A stretch of DNA of 64,000 bases from Pseudobacteriovorax antillogorgiicola (GTDB lineage Bacteria; Bdellovibrionota_B; Oligoflexia; Oligoflexales; Oligoflexaceae), in NCBI RefSeq assembly GCF_900177345.1, contig NZ_FWZT01000015.1, forward strand, positions 62,001-126,000. Direction: 5' to 3'. This document shows, piece after piece, positions 17,783-26,723 of this stretch. The position numbers were made by a program, and so were the translations under genes. The stretch's first letter is position 1. Every line of letters starts with the position of its first letter. The notes beneath the pieces are model-generated. The model was not told the DNA's origin. It ran no database searches and saw only the letters and a list, made by a program, of their open reading frames with translations.

Positions 17783-18205
17783 TTAGTGCAAGCGAGTTTC
17801 TTCGAAAGAGGCTGGTGGGCTGGCGGTTTCATCATCATCAGGCCGTAGAAAAAAAAGCGGGATTTTGATTTCAAACTCCCGATTCTTGGGCCCTACCATG
17901 TAGTACTTTCCTCGCATATTGCCGGTGGGAGTGGTGAGAGGGCAGCCGCTAGTGTAGGAAAACGTCTCTCCGGGGCGAATGATGGGTTGCTTGCCAACCA
18001 CACCATCACCGATCACATGCTCTTCGTTGCCAGTTCCATCACGAATGATCCAATGCCGGCTCAGTAACTGGCATGGATTCTTACTGTTATTTTCGATGGT
18101 AACCGTATACGAGTAAATGAAATAGTGATGGCCACCGCTGTACTCTTCAGAAATAAACTCAGGTTCGACTGTGATGCGAAATCCGTGTGTGTCTCTAAAA
18201 TACAT
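17783..18205 (-). CDS. apaG: ApaG-domain protein
   Basis: 140 residues, slightly longer than the usual 125. It has the ApaG immunoglobulin-like fold signature: YTVTIEN, LLSRHWIIRDGTG, VVGKQPIIRPGETFSYTSG and GNMRGKYYMV. ApaG proteins are annotated with cobalt/magnesium resistance phenotypes and a polyphosphate/pyrophosphate-binding-type loop; the molecular role in bacteria is not firmly fixed. The extra residues are at the acidic/proline C-terminus (DDDETASPPASF). Single gene; 53 bp separates it from the exchanger gene upstream, so they could share a transcript. Confidence 0.9.
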   Translation of the reverse strand: MYFRDTHGFRITVEPEFISEEYSGGHHYFIYSYTVTIENNSKNPCQLLSRHWIIRDGTGNEEHVIGDGVVGKQPIIRPGETFSYTSGCPLTTPTGNMRGKYYMVGPKNREFEIKIPLFFLRPDDDETASPPASFEETRLH

Positions 18206-18258
18206 CGTCCACGAGCCTCCCTTTGATTCTTGCCACCAGCTATAGCATATTCTTTTTT

Positions 18259-19275
18259 CTAGGTCACGAAGTCTCTCATACCGATGATGGTCATATAAGA
18301 TACATAGAGGATGAGGAAGACGATTCCAGTTTGTCGGTTGAGGTTAAATTTCACCGATCGCCGCGCCATAAGTCCCAAGAATCCAAATGAAATCAGGGTA
18401 TGGACCAACATATCAAAGACCCCCCAGGCATTGATGAAAATCGGAAAAAATGTTGCAGCACTGCCCAACACAAACGCCAGATTCATCAAATTTGAACCAA
18501 GGATATTACCGATGGCCATATCGCCTTTTTTCTTGCCTGCTGCGGCTAGACTTGCCACCAGTTCGGGAAGGCTTGTACCGAACGCCACAATCGTCAGGCC
18601 AATGGTGCTTTCTGGGACTCCCAGTTTTTGTGCGATGCCAATGGCGCTTTGAACGGTGAACTCACCTCCCAGGATGATCATGGCAGTTCCGGCGATTAAA
18701 TAGAGAATCGCTTTTGAAAGTGGGAGTTCATCGTCGTCTTCACCGTCATCGTTATCTTCGCTGGGAAGAATTTCTAAAACACCGTCCTTTCGTTTGCCAA
18801 TGATACGAAAAATAAAGGCTACAAAAAAGGCGAGTAAACTGAGTCCTCCGAAAGTTCCAAGCTCTGATGTGAAGAAGATGCCTTCCTTATTATCGGTGCT
18901 GCTCGCAATTACTACCACAGCAAAGGTCAGAACCAGCCCGAAGAAAAAGTAAATGTCCTTATGGACCTCTTCAGGGGCTTTCAAGGGCATGATGAGCGAT
19001 GTGGCCCCTAGAATGAGCAGGATGTTGGCAATATTCGAGCCCACCACATTGGAGTACGATAGTTCCGGAGAACCATAGATCGCAGCCTGGATGGACACTA
19101 CAAATTCAGGCAAAGATGTTCCAAAGGCAATCACAGTAAGGCCAATAATCAACTCTGATATTTTTAATTCACGGGCCAAGGCACTTGCACCATCAATCAA
19201 CCAGTCAGCGCCCTTCATTAACACATAAAGGCTAGCAGCGAAAATCAGCACAACGAGGAAAATATTGTCAGGCAA
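18259..19275 (-). CDS. Calcium/sodium antiporter (CaCA superfamily, YrbG-like)
   Basis: Inner-membrane cation exchanger with about ten membrane helices in two inverted halves. Both signature alpha-repeats are present: GLTVIAFGTSLPEFVVS in the first half and GLTIVAFGTSLPELVAS in the second, with the acidic Glu of each ion-binding site retained. A hydrophilic acidic loop (EDNDDGEDDDELP) separates the halves. Start: TTG at 19275 follows AAGGAGG with 5-nt spacing; a TTG at 19290 would place that ribosome-binding site inside the gene, so 19275 is preferred. About 338 residues, usual for the family. Ion specificity (Ca2+/Na+ or Ca2+/H+) cannot be read from the sequence. Confidence 0.9.
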   Translation of the reverse strand: MPDNIFLVVLIFAASLYVLMKGADWLIDGASALARELKISELIIGLTVIAFGTSLPEFVVSIQAAIYGSPELSYSNVVGSNIANILLILGATSLIMPLKAPEEVHKDIYFFFGLVLTFAVVVIASSTDNKEGIFFTSELGTFGGLSLLAFFVAFIFRIIGKRKDGVLEILPSEDNDDGEDDDELPLSKAILYLIAGTAMIILGGEFTVQSAIGIAQKLGVPESTIGLTIVAFGTSLPELVASLAAAGKKKGDMAIGNILGSNLMNLAFVLGSAATFFPIFINAWGVFDMLVHTLISFGFLGLMARRSVKFNLNRQTGIVFLILYVSYMTIIGMRDFVT

Positions 19276-19508
19276 AATGGCCTCCTTCAATTTACAGACG
19301 GTCCAGGTACCTAAGGTTGTTACCAGCGTTTCCTGGGATTTTCACCATGGTTTCACGGTTCTTCAACTCCCTCAAGGAAAAAGGCTCGAAAAAATGACTC
19401 ATTAGGCACCGTAGCCTTTTGAAATCCTTAGCTTTGGCAGCTCTAGTGAAACTATGTATCAATCTGATGCAGGCCATTGGCCGACGGGAAGGTTCTAAGG
19501 AGGTTGTG

Positions 19509-19706
19509 ATGGCAATTGGCAAGGTGATTCGGATTCCCCCTAATGGCTATACTTGGGGGCAAGTTCGTGACGAATACGGCAATAGTTGGAGCGTCCGCGG
19601 CAGAGACATTCCGTCAGGGAAATCAGCGGGTGACGATCTCGCCTATCGATTGGACTTTAGCAGTCCCACAGATTCCCCAAGAATCGTTTCCATCGAAGAT
19701 GATTAA
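19509..19706 (+). CDS. Small OB-fold/cold-shock-like protein
   Basis: 65 residues. GKVIRIPPNGYTWGQVRDE, then GNSWSVRGRDIP and a C-terminal PRIVSIEDD follow the rhythm of a cold-shock domain (start GKVxxF, a GYGFI-like strand, a DVFVHxSDI-like strand, and a final VxNV strand), but the RNA-binding aromatic motifs are altered: Tyr-Thr-Trp replaces the RNP1 KGYGFI. The assignment is therefore tentative. The ATG has AAGGAGG 5-6 bp upstream, a strong site. Its stop overlaps the stop of the opposite-strand gene (19703-20638). Confidence 0.5.
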   Translation: MAIGKVIRIPPNGYTWGQVRDEYGNSWSVRGRDIPSGKSAGDDLAYRLDFSSPTDSPRIVSIEDD

Positions 19707-20638
19707 GAGCTTTCTTTCAGTTGCTCATCAAGCATCCGATCAATGTCTTCCTGGTTTTCGTTGGCTCGGATCTTAATGCCTTCGAGGGCTTCAAACCGTT
19801 CCGCAAGTTCGTCATGGCTTGCCAAGCGGTCGGGCCTGACTCCTTGGCCATCACGCATATCTTTTAGTATGAGATAACTGCACTTGGCGGCATCTACTAA
19901 TATTTGGTAGTGGGTGCTATCAATCTCGGTGCGATCTGTGCCTTCATAGGTGCGACCAATCGCGTCGATGATTTCAGCTAGATGACGGAGCTTAGGGTAT
20001 CCTTCCTTGTTGCCAAAGAAGTGAAAAGCGCCAATGAGTCCATTAAACCGCTGACCGATATCGATCACTTGCTGGAGGTTGCTACGGTCTTTGGCGATAT
20101 CATTAATCATAGTGATGGTATCTTTGATATGAACGGAGGTTTCAATCAAAGTCAAGGCAGGACCCTTCCTTTGCTCCGTCGGCAACCCATTATCACCAGC
20201 TTGCAACGGTGCTGCGACGTTGGGCTTTCTCTTTGCTTTTTTGCTGTGAAATGCGCGATTGAACTGAGCTTGTCGAAGGGGCGGACGCTCCAGGAATAGT
20301 TTCTTAAAAATGGCTTGATAGCGCTCTTTGTCTTCGGCTTGAGCTTCGTCGATAATACATAGAACCTTTACATCAGGATTGCGGCAAACATTGGCGAATC
20401 TGCTGAGAGCCTTTTCAAGATCATGGGGCGAAAACATGGAGCCATCGATCACGAAGTTCAACATTAAATCATCGCGATTGATCGCATCTACAGCATCTTC
20501 GATGTCTTCTACTGTTGTCTTCTCAGCAGGGAAGGCAGCCCCATTTAGAAATGAGACGGACTTTGCCTTAAACTCCCGATCGCGACACAGGATGACACTA
20601 CGAACCTTCTCTTTTCGCAGACCAGCTATAGCTGCCAA
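19703..20638 (-). CDS. Receiver-like protein with helical (HPt-like) C-terminus
   Basis: 311 residues, no family firmly recognised. The N-terminal about 120 residues follow an alternating strand/helix pattern like a response-regulator receiver: RSVILCRD, then LNFVIDGSMFS where the phospho-acceptor strand would be, and VLCIIDEAQ. The acidic pocket is not canonical. A basic linker (KKAKRKPN) is followed by a helical segment of about 100 residues (TLIETSVHIKDTITMINDI to KCSYLILKDM) of the size of a histidine-phosphotransfer bundle; a candidate His lies in IGAFHFFGNK. It overlaps the convergent small gene by 4 bp and lies 89 bp after the hydrolase gene. Role in signalling is inference. Confidence 0.55.
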   Translation of the reverse strand: MAAIAGLRKEKVRSVILCRDREFKAKSVSFLNGAAFPAEKTTVEDIEDAVDAINRDDLMLNFVIDGSMFSPHDLEKALSRFANVCRNPDVKVLCIIDEAQAEDKERYQAIFKKLFLERPPLRQAQFNRAFHSKKAKRKPNVAAPLQAGDNGLPTEQRKGPALTLIETSVHIKDTITMINDIAKDRSNLQQVIDIGQRFNGLIGAFHFFGNKEGYPKLRHLAEIIDAIGRTYEGTDRTEIDSTHYQILVDAAKCSYLILKDMRDGQGVRPDRLASHDELAERFEALEGIKIRANENQEDIDRMLDEQLKESS

Positions 20639-20727
20639 CTCTAGGCTCCTTCAAAACTTTTCTCTTTCGCCCATCGGCAGCTATTGGCAAAGACTTAGCT
20701 TTTTCTATAGCATCAATCCAAAGTTCA

Positions 20728-21582
20728 TCAAAGATGGCCTACATCTAGAAATTGACCAATAATCTTCGCTAATTCCCCTGGTGATTCCATATGTAGGTGA
20801 TGGCCCCCAGAAACTGTTATCTGGCTAAGCTGTTTAACCATCTCTAGACGTTGCTCAACCAACGCTGCATTTGATAGAAATGTATTGTTGCCTCGAATAA
20901 AAAGCGTGGGGCATTCGATGCTCTTTAGATAGGCTTGTACTTGAGGCTCAGAATAGAGACGCGCTGAAGGGAGTTTCAGCCGAGGGTCATGAGTCCATTG
21001 AATCCCATCAGGAGTCGCCCGAGTACCGCGAACGGTGAGGGTTTTGGCGATCTCATAGGAAAGGTTGCCAGATTTTTGTCTCGTTTGAATGGCTGCATCG
21101 AGATCGTCGTAATACGGATTGGTTCTACCCCCATTGCGAAGCCAGGACTCCACAGCTTGAGCCATGCGGGACGGCGCTTCGTCTTCTGCTAGACTTAAGG
21201 GGCCGATGGACTCAATAAGGGCCAAGGACCGAACTCGGTCTGGAAAGCATGCTGCATAGAGGCTCGCAATGGCTCCTCCCATTGAATGGCCAATCAAATG
21301 GCAGCGATCGAGATCGAGACTTTTCAAAAGTTCTGCAATGAAAAAAATATAGTCGTGAAAATGACTAATTTGGCTTGGGAGGTGGTGGTCGGACCGCCCG
21401 TGACCAGGAAGGTCGATCGCTAAGATTTTTTGCTCATTCATCTCGCTTAGAAGGCTCTTGAAGCTATGACAATTGTCTAGCCAACCGTGGAGGGCGATCA
21501 CTTCAGGCCTGTCACCTTCAAAGTTCTGAATGCCTGATATTTGCAGATCGAATCGTGGTAGCTGGACCTTGGTTTCAATCAT
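20728..21582 (-). CDS. Alpha/beta hydrolase
   Basis: 284 residues, cytoplasmic (no signal peptide). Motifs of the alpha/beta-hydrolase fold: LHGWLDN (oxyanion hole), AIDLPGHGRSD, nucleophile elbow GHSMGG with Ser100, and GGHHLHME carrying the catalytic His near the C-terminus. The HGWLDN/GHSMGG/HHLHME set resembles serine-hydrolase-like proteins of the SERHL type. Substrate unknown. The gene upstream of the receiver-like gene on the minus strand; possible two-gene transcript. Confidence 0.85.
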   Translation of the reverse strand: MIETKVQLPRFDLQISGIQNFEGDRPEVIALHGWLDNCHSFKSLLSEMNEQKILAIDLPGHGRSDHHLPSQISHFHDYIFFIAELLKSLDLDRCHLIGHSMGGAIASLYAACFPDRVRSLALIESIGPLSLAEDEAPSRMAQAVESWLRNGGRTNPYYDDLDAAIQTRQKSGNLSYEIAKTLTVRGTRATPDGIQWTHDPRLKLPSARLYSEPQVQAYLKSIECPTLFIRGNNTFLSNAALVEQRLEMVKQLSQITVSGGHHLHMESPGELAKIIGQFLDVGHL

Positions 21583-21860
21583 AACGAATGTTCCCAGTTG
21601 CTTGCTAAATTTTCAAGGTATCGCTTTTTAAGCATGCTCGTCTAACAAAAAATGGCCAGCGGGCTGATTCCCGTTCGTTTTGCACAACAGGAATCAGCCT
21701 AAAAAAACTTACTTTTCTGTCTACATTGCACTACTTGAGGGCAGCTTCTCACATAAAAGCATGGGTTTAGGCTACTTTGCAAAAAGGTGGCGGGGGTTAT
21801 CGCTCAGCCTTCTGTTGGGATGCCGAAAACGAAGGAGTATGTCGAAATCGGAGGAAACTG

Positions 21861-23492
21861 ATGAAGAAAGCTCCGCTTCCAGAGAACGAAGAGCCTCGGA
21901 TCAAGCTGCTACAGGACTTGCGAATCCTAGATAGCGAACTTGAGAAGACCTACGATGATATCACGAAACTTGCGGCGAGAATCTGTGGAGTTCCGATCTG
22001 TCTTGTCAGCCTCGTCGACGAGGATCGGCAATGGTTCAAATCTCACCATGGTCTGGAAGCCCGAGAGACTCCACGAGACTTTGCCTTTTGTGCTCATGCC
22101 ATTCTTGGTGATGAGGTTTTTGAAGTTCCTGATGCCCGAAAAGACGAGCGATTTTCCGATAACCCCCTCGTCACAGATAATCCTAACGTGATCTTTTATG
22201 CAGGCTATCCTTTGGAAATGGAAAATGATTTGAAATTAGGCACGCTTTGCGTCATCGATCACCAACCGAAGGTCCTCACAGAAGATCAAAGAGATGCGCT
22301 CAAGAGCCTAAGCTCCCAGGTCATAACCTTGTTTAAGTTGAGGCGATCAAACTATCGTTTACAAACAGCCTTAGAAAACAAAGCTAATATGCTATCAACC
22401 ATGAGCCATGAGATACGGACACCGTTGAATGGTGTTCTAGGGATGACCGAACTCCTACTGGACACGGAGTTAGAGCCGCGACAGAAGGAAATGCTTGAAA
22501 CCGTTCGAGACTGTGGTCATGGCTTGATCACAATCCTCAATGATATACTTGATTTTAGCAAGTTGGAAATTGGCAAGGTCGAGCTTCATGCAGAAGCCTT
22601 TGACCTGCCAAAAACCATCCAGAATAGCCTCTACCTATTCGAGTCGAACGCTGCTAGCAAGGGTTTAAGTCTTGAATACAAGTCTCTTGATGGAACGCCG
22701 GAACTGGTGATGGGAGACGAGTATCGGCTTCGCCAGGTTCTTCAAAACTTGATAAGCAACGCCCTAAAGTTCACTGAACAAGGTGGTGTCACCGTTGAGT
22801 CGACCGGTCGCAAGGTGGAAGACGGATGCGAAGTGACCATCAAAGTAGCCGATACTGGAATGGGAATCGCCAAGGATGCGCAGGTTAAGCTATTTCAATC
22901 GTTTTCACAGACGGATGCATCGATCGCACGAAAATACGGCGGCACGGGTTTAGGCTTGGCAATTTCGAAGAACTTAGTAGAGCTGATGCGGGGGCGGATC
23001 GAAGTTTCCTCGGAGCTAGGCAAGGGAACAACATTTACTATCGTGATTCCCTTCGAAAAGGCAGATGGCTTGGCGGAAACCACAGAAGGAGAGCAGGAAG
23101 AGATCGATGTTAGTGACCTAGCGATTCTAGTTGCCGAGGATAATGGTGTGAATCAGGTCATAGCAAAAAGTATGTTGGAAGCTCTTGGAGCCACCATCGA
23201 TTTGGTGGAAGACGGTCAGCATGCGGTTGAAGCAGCCAGAACGAAATCCTATGATTTAGTTTTCATGGATTGTCACATGCCTGGAATGGATGGCTATGCA
23301 GCAACTCGAACAATCAAAGATGATCTTGGGAACAATGCTCCCTACGTTGTAGCCTTGACAGCATCGAGTACTGAAGACGATCAGAAACGTTGTCGAGATG
23401 CAGGTATGGATGACTTCATGAGCAAACCAATTAGTAAAAAAAACCTACGGGCATTTTTCCGGAAGTTTCTAAATTCTAAGCAGGCTGCTTGA
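21861..23492 (+). CDS. Hybrid sensor histidine kinase: GAF, HisKA, HATPase, receiver
   Basis: 543 residues, soluble. GAF domain (about residues 20-160; GVPICLVSLVDEDRQWFKS and DFAFCAHAI, the wording of GAF domains that precede kinases). H-box MSHEIRTPLNG with His about residue 183; ATPase motifs NLISNALKFTEQGG, DTGMGI and GGTGLGLAISK. C-terminal receiver with AEDN, phospho-acceptor Asp in FMDCHMPG (about 469), Thr in ALTAS and Lys in SKP, all intact. Start ATG 21861 has CGGAGGAAACTG directly upstream; a longer frame to 21777 has no ribosome site. No dedicated output partner lies adjacent, so phosphorelay is likely to an unlinked protein. Confidence 0.93.
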   Translation: MKKAPLPENEEPRIKLLQDLRILDSELEKTYDDITKLAARICGVPICLVSLVDEDRQWFKSHHGLEARETPRDFAFCAHAILGDEVFEVPDARKDERFSDNPLVTDNPNVIFYAGYPLEMENDLKLGTLCVIDHQPKVLTEDQRDALKSLSSQVITLFKLRRSNYRLQTALENKANMLSTMSHEIRTPLNGVLGMTELLLDTELEPRQKEMLETVRDCGHGLITILNDILDFSKLEIGKVELHAEAFDLPKTIQNSLYLFESNAASKGLSLEYKSLDGTPELVMGDEYRLRQVLQNLISNALKFTEQGGVTVESTGRKVEDGCEVTIKVADTGMGIAKDAQVKLFQSFSQTDASIARKYGGTGLGLAISKNLVELMRGRIEVSSELGKGTTFTIVIPFEKADGLAETTEGEQEEIDVSDLAILVAEDNGVNQVIAKSMLEALGATIDLVEDGQHAVEAARTKSYDLVFMDCHMPGMDGYAATRTIKDDLGNNAPYVVALTASSTEDDQKRCRDAGMDDFMSKPISKKNLRAFFRKFLNSKQAA

Positions 23493-23634
23493 TCTCTCGC
23501 CGTAATTGCTTGATAATCACCGAATTCACCAGTCCACCAAAGACTTTTGCTGTACGTCTGTCACTGGCTACTAGAATTTTTTTTCTTTTAATGCTCCAAT
23601 AGCGAAAATTTAACTCGATATTAAGGATCGGAAT

Positions 23635-24573
23635 ATGAAGCCCGTACTGCTAGTGGTGGCCTGTCTACCGCTTTGGTTGGCCTGTGGTCAGCCTATGGAT
23701 TCGGAATTAGATGGAAGTGAAACGAAGCTACAATGGTGGCTTAAAATTGCACCACGCTGCGAGGGATTCCCAGCGAAGGAACACTGCGATGACGGTGATA
23801 CAAATCTGTTCAATGGTCTGCTTTGTGCTGTAGGCGTCGAAGATGCTTGTGATGCTGTTCGGGAAGGTCAGGGTGCTGACGGCCGGTGGTGGCGCTCACC
23901 GAGACGAGTTGATGGCCAGATGGGACAAGAGAAAACCTTCTCAAGAGATATGGCAATGGGAAGTTTCCTCTATATCGTGGCAAGTCGTGATCAGGTGGCC
24001 GCGCAGTCTTGGTTTGAATGGATGAAATCCAATCGCGCATGTTCTGTAGAAAAACCTTGGGGTGGTGGGTGTTTGATTCGTGGCCCCTGGCGCTTATGCC
24101 GGGATGCTAATAATCAAAGCTGTTGGGCAACTCCTGGGATTTTTGGGATCTATCGCCGCGTTTATCGCTATCTCGGCTTAGATCCGGAGCCGATCATGGA
24201 GCAAAGCAAAGATACCGACCACAGTATTGTAAAGGTTGAGGCTTCGGTAAATCCACTTGGTTACGAACTCCACCTCAAGGGAGTTCATGTTCTGCTTAAA
24301 CGAATGATGGGTGAGCAGAGGACCTTGATGGCAGAGGTAGCGGCAATTTTGAAAGATCGGCAGGGGGATAATCCATTTTTTCGATATCTTGCTGATGGCG
24401 ATACTGCAAAAACACGAGCACTTCTTGATACGATGTGCCCGAAAGTTGGTGAGCTGCCGCAGCGATTCTACCAATGGTCTTGGGAGCGGGATACCAAGGA
24501 GAGAGCTTGGGAAGATAGTATGATCTGGGACTGCATCTTCATGGAAATATTAAGTCGAGATGGCCTGCTATGA
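23635..24573 (+). CDS. Cys/Trp-rich lipoprotein of unknown function
   Basis: 312 residues. Signal peptide with lipobox LACG (Cys about residue 17). The mature protein is rich in Trp and Cys (HCDDGD, FNGLLCAVG, GRWWRSPRR, FSRDMAMGSFLYIV, GGGCLIRGPW), predicted mostly helical, suggestive of an extracytoplasmic helical-toroid-like enzyme, but no catalytic motif is recognised. The ATG follows TCGGAATA, a weak ribosome site (GGA). Likely monocistronic, between the hybrid kinase and an intergenic region with a possible small RNA. Confidence 0.65.
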   Translation: MKPVLLVVACLPLWLACGQPMDSELDGSETKLQWWLKIAPRCEGFPAKEHCDDGDTNLFNGLLCAVGVEDACDAVREGQGADGRWWRSPRRVDGQMGQEKTFSRDMAMGSFLYIVASRDQVAAQSWFEWMKSNRACSVEKPWGGGCLIRGPWRLCRDANNQSCWATPGIFGIYRRVYRYLGLDPEPIMEQSKDTDHSIVKVEASVNPLGYELHLKGVHVLLKRMMGEQRTLMAEVAAILKDRQGDNPFFRYLADGDTAKTRALLDTMCPKVGELPQRFYQWSWERDTKERAWEDSMIWDCIFMEILSRDGLL

Positions 24574-24725
24574 GGCTTTTTTTCGCCCAACATGAGAGGC
24601 TACCTAGAAAAGTCTGGAGAGATCTTGCGGGACTGATGAATATTTAATGACATAAGTTTTATCGGATTCCTTCTGATTGGTAGCTTGTATGGCGTATAAA
24701 TGACATATCTTGCGACTGAACTGTC

Positions 24726-24731
24726 TATAAT
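24726..24731 (+). promoter_or_regulatory. Perfect -10 box in intergenic region
   Basis: TATAAT with no convincing -35 hexamer 16-18 bp upstream. With the extended -10 at 24804-24812 it makes this region a candidate source of a plus-strand transcript ending at the terminator at 24874-24905. Confidence 0.3.
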
Positions 24732-24818
24732 TGCAGTTTTTACGCAAAATTTAAAAATCGTAGTTGACTGGCTGGCCAAGGCAGAGGTTTACCAAGTTAG
24801 TTATGGTATAGACATTTT

Positions 24819-24905
24819 CATTATTTGATCGATACGCTAAGCTATCATCAATTACATTTCTCCTTTTCATGGGCTCGATGTGACTCCTCATATCGAGTTT
24901 TTTTT
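24819..24905 (+). ncRNA. Candidate small RNA (about 87 nt)
   Basis: An extended -10 (TG at 24804-24805, TATAGA at 24807-24812) would start a transcript near 24819 that ends at a strong intrinsic terminator. No open frame of note lies within. The RNA would contain a pyrimidine-rich stretch CATTTCTCCTTTTC, complementary to purine-rich Shine-Dalgarno sequences, single-stranded before the terminator stem, as in base-pairing small RNAs. Start site is uncertain; a start from the -10 at 24726 would give about 170 nt. Confidence 0.35.
24874..24905 (+). terminator. Strong intrinsic terminator with eight Ts
   Basis: CTCGATGTGA (24874-24883) pairs with TCATATCGAG (24888-24897) through ten pairs, one G-T, around a CTCC loop, followed by T8. 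It lies 300 bp beyond the nearest plus-strand gene stop (24573), which is far for that gene's own terminator. Confidence 0.8.
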
Positions 24906-24949
24906 AGAGTGGATTTTTATAAACATGCCAGGGGCGATTTCACCTGCTC

Positions 24950-25756
24950 TTAGTCTGCTTGGGTATCTTTTAGTGACTTAAAGGGAATTTCGATCGTGGA
25001 AAGACCTTGCGCCAAGCCAGCATCCTGAAGCCAAACACTGTCATCGTAGATCAGAAATTGCTGAGTTTTAAGCTTGTAGGAATAGATAAAGCTATTGAAG
25101 TTGTTTCGATAGTAGACCGTATCGACCTGATTGAGCGGACTCTCTTCGGGGATAAGTTCCGGGTCAGACTGCAGGTAGCCGCCGGCCTTCCAGCCTATGA
25201 AGCTGGCTACTTCGAAATCGCTCAGACCGAGGTCGCTATGCTCGCTGATCAGCGTCGGCTGCTCAACTTGTAAAACAATATTTTCTTCTTGCCCAGCAAC
25301 CCCCTGATAAGTCTCGTACTCTGAGTGGCAAGAGGTGCAGTAGCGCTGCATTAAAGGCTGAATCACGTCATCGTATGTGATTGCACTCGTCAAGGAGAGC
25401 TCACTTGCCGAGCTGTTCACCAAAAGCAGCTCGATTTGGTAGTCGCAAACCGAATAGAGACTGTAGGTATGGAGAGCTTCATCTACATAAGTCTGTAAAT
25501 CTTCAATGGCTTCAGTGGTCGCTGGGCATTCATCCCCTTGTGGGGTGAGGTTTAAATAGAAGCGATTAATCAAAGATTTGATCTCGGGGACCTCTGATTC
25601 CAAGCTTGTGCGATCGGGCAAATAGACTCTAAGTTCAGTTGTCTCCTGAACTGTGGCGTCGCTCGATATGGGTGCTGCTCTTTGATTGAGGTCTTCGGCG
25701 CAAGATACGACGAGTGCTGATGACAGCAAAAGGCATAAGTTTTGGCTCAATTTCAA
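24950..25756 (-). CDS. Lipoprotein with a single c-type heme motif
   Basis: 268 residues. Signal peptide with lipobox VVSC (Cys about residue 19). A CTSCH heme-attachment motif occurs in ITYDDVIQPLMQRYCTSCHS, the wording seen before heme sites in many cytochrome-like lipoproteins (xxVxPxxxxxCxxCH). No clear distal methionine ligand motif follows. The region before it contains paired cysteines (DECPATTE, SVCDYQIE). Electron-transfer role is inference; the motif could also be vestigial because only about 110 residues follow it and little of a cytochrome fold is recognisable. Confidence 0.65.
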   Translation of the reverse strand: MKLSQNLCLLLSSALVVSCAEDLNQRAAPISSDATVQETTELRVYLPDRTSLESEVPEIKSLINRFYLNLTPQGDECPATTEAIEDLQTYVDEALHTYSLYSVCDYQIELLLVNSSASELSLTSAITYDDVIQPLMQRYCTSCHSEYETYQGVAGQEENIVLQVEQPTLISEHSDLGLSDFEVASFIGWKAGGYLQSDPELIPEESPLNQVDTVYYRNNFNSFIYSYKLKTQQFLIYDDSVWLQDAGLAQGLSTIEIPFKSLKDTQAD

Positions 25757-26008
25757 TCTCCCTCCCTACAAGGTCTTCGGAGGCGTTGCGAGATTTTTAA
25801 ATCAAAGTTGAGAATTAAGGATGGATAAGAAGAAAACGGAGCTATTTTAATGACATGGACTTGAGTTGAATTGAGGGTGACCCACAATACCCGTGAAAAG
25901 CGAACTAAGCAATGCTTGTCGCTACGGAATTTTTCCCAATTAGCCATTGATATCAGCTAATTGGGTTACGATACATCACTTACAATAAGCAAGGCCCTGT
26001 TAAATCCT

Positions 26009-26227
26009 CTAGTTAGCCTTCAAGCCTTTAGATTCGGCGTGCTTCTTGTCCTCGGAGTCCTTCTTCTTTACGATGGTCTCCAATGGTGTTTCTTCTTTTT
26101 CGGCGTCAGCCTGTGCTTCAACCGCTGCATCTTCACCGAAAACTTCAGCGTAAATTTCACGATCTTTTGGGGTCATGCAAGCTTGGCTAACCAGTGCGAT
26201 ACTAAAAATACTGATGACTACTTTCAT
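26009..26227 (-). CDS. Small charged lipoprotein
   Basis: 72 residues. Signal peptide with lipobox SQAC (Cys about residue 17) followed by a short, mostly helical, Glu/Lys/Ala-rich tail with no recognised domain. ATG 26227 follows GGGAGTTCCTT; an ATG at 26260 in frame would precede the signal peptide with 11 residues and is unlikely. Probably a stand-alone envelope lipoprotein. Confidence 0.65.
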   Translation of the reverse strand: MKVVISIFSIALVSQACMTPKDREIYAEVFGEDAAVEAQADAEKEETPLETIVKKKDSEDKKHAESKGLKAN

Positions 26228-26388
26228 AAGGAACTCCCTTCTTTTTCCAAAGAGCTGCAATCCTTATTCCACTTAAGTCTGTCCTGAATTCGATCTGTTA
26301 CGCCTCTTGGTGATCTCTTTTTGGTCGAATTCTTGATTGCTGTGACTTGATCATTGACACCACAATCTGGTTTAAACGCACTGGTTTT

Positions 26389-26721
26389 TCAAAGCTTTTT
26401 CGCCGACAAGACCTTGACCATCGGCCCAGCCATGCAGATACTCATCATCCCCTGGGTAGGCTCTACCTGGACTTCAAGTTTTAAACCATCTTGCTCAAGT
26501 GTAGGGTCTAGGTTAATCGGCTGCATCCTTCTACCATCACTTGTTTCAAACAGAAATTTGCAGCCATCTAATCCTTTCGCATCGATCACTTTTACCGTCA
26601 AGTTCTCGCTTAGTTTTGTTTGCTTTTGGTCTTGCATTGGCTCCTCCTTTTTCGATTCGCTGGATCCTTTGGTGCAAGATGAAAGGGCTACTAGTACTGT
26701 AATGATCCAAAGATTCTTCAT
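26389..26721 (-). CDS. Small lipoprotein coupled to the FabG-like gene
   Basis: 110 residues. Signal peptide with lipobox LSSC (Cys about residue 16), Lys/Glu/Gln-rich linker, then a small beta-rich part (GLDGCKFLFETSDGRRMQ, then MMSICMAGP) containing two cysteines that may pair. Its ATG begins 2 bp after the reductase stop and uses a GGGAG inside that gene's end, so it is translationally coupled. Function unknown; a domain of this GCKFLxET style appears in small copper- or ligand-binding envelope proteins, but I cannot confirm that here. Confidence 0.65.
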   Translation of the reverse strand: MKNLWIITVLVALSSCTKGSSESKKEEPMQDQKQTKLSENLTVKVIDAKGLDGCKFLFETSDGRRMQPINLDPTLEQDGLKLEVQVEPTQGMMSICMAGPMVKVLSAKKL

Positions 26722-26723
26722 AT

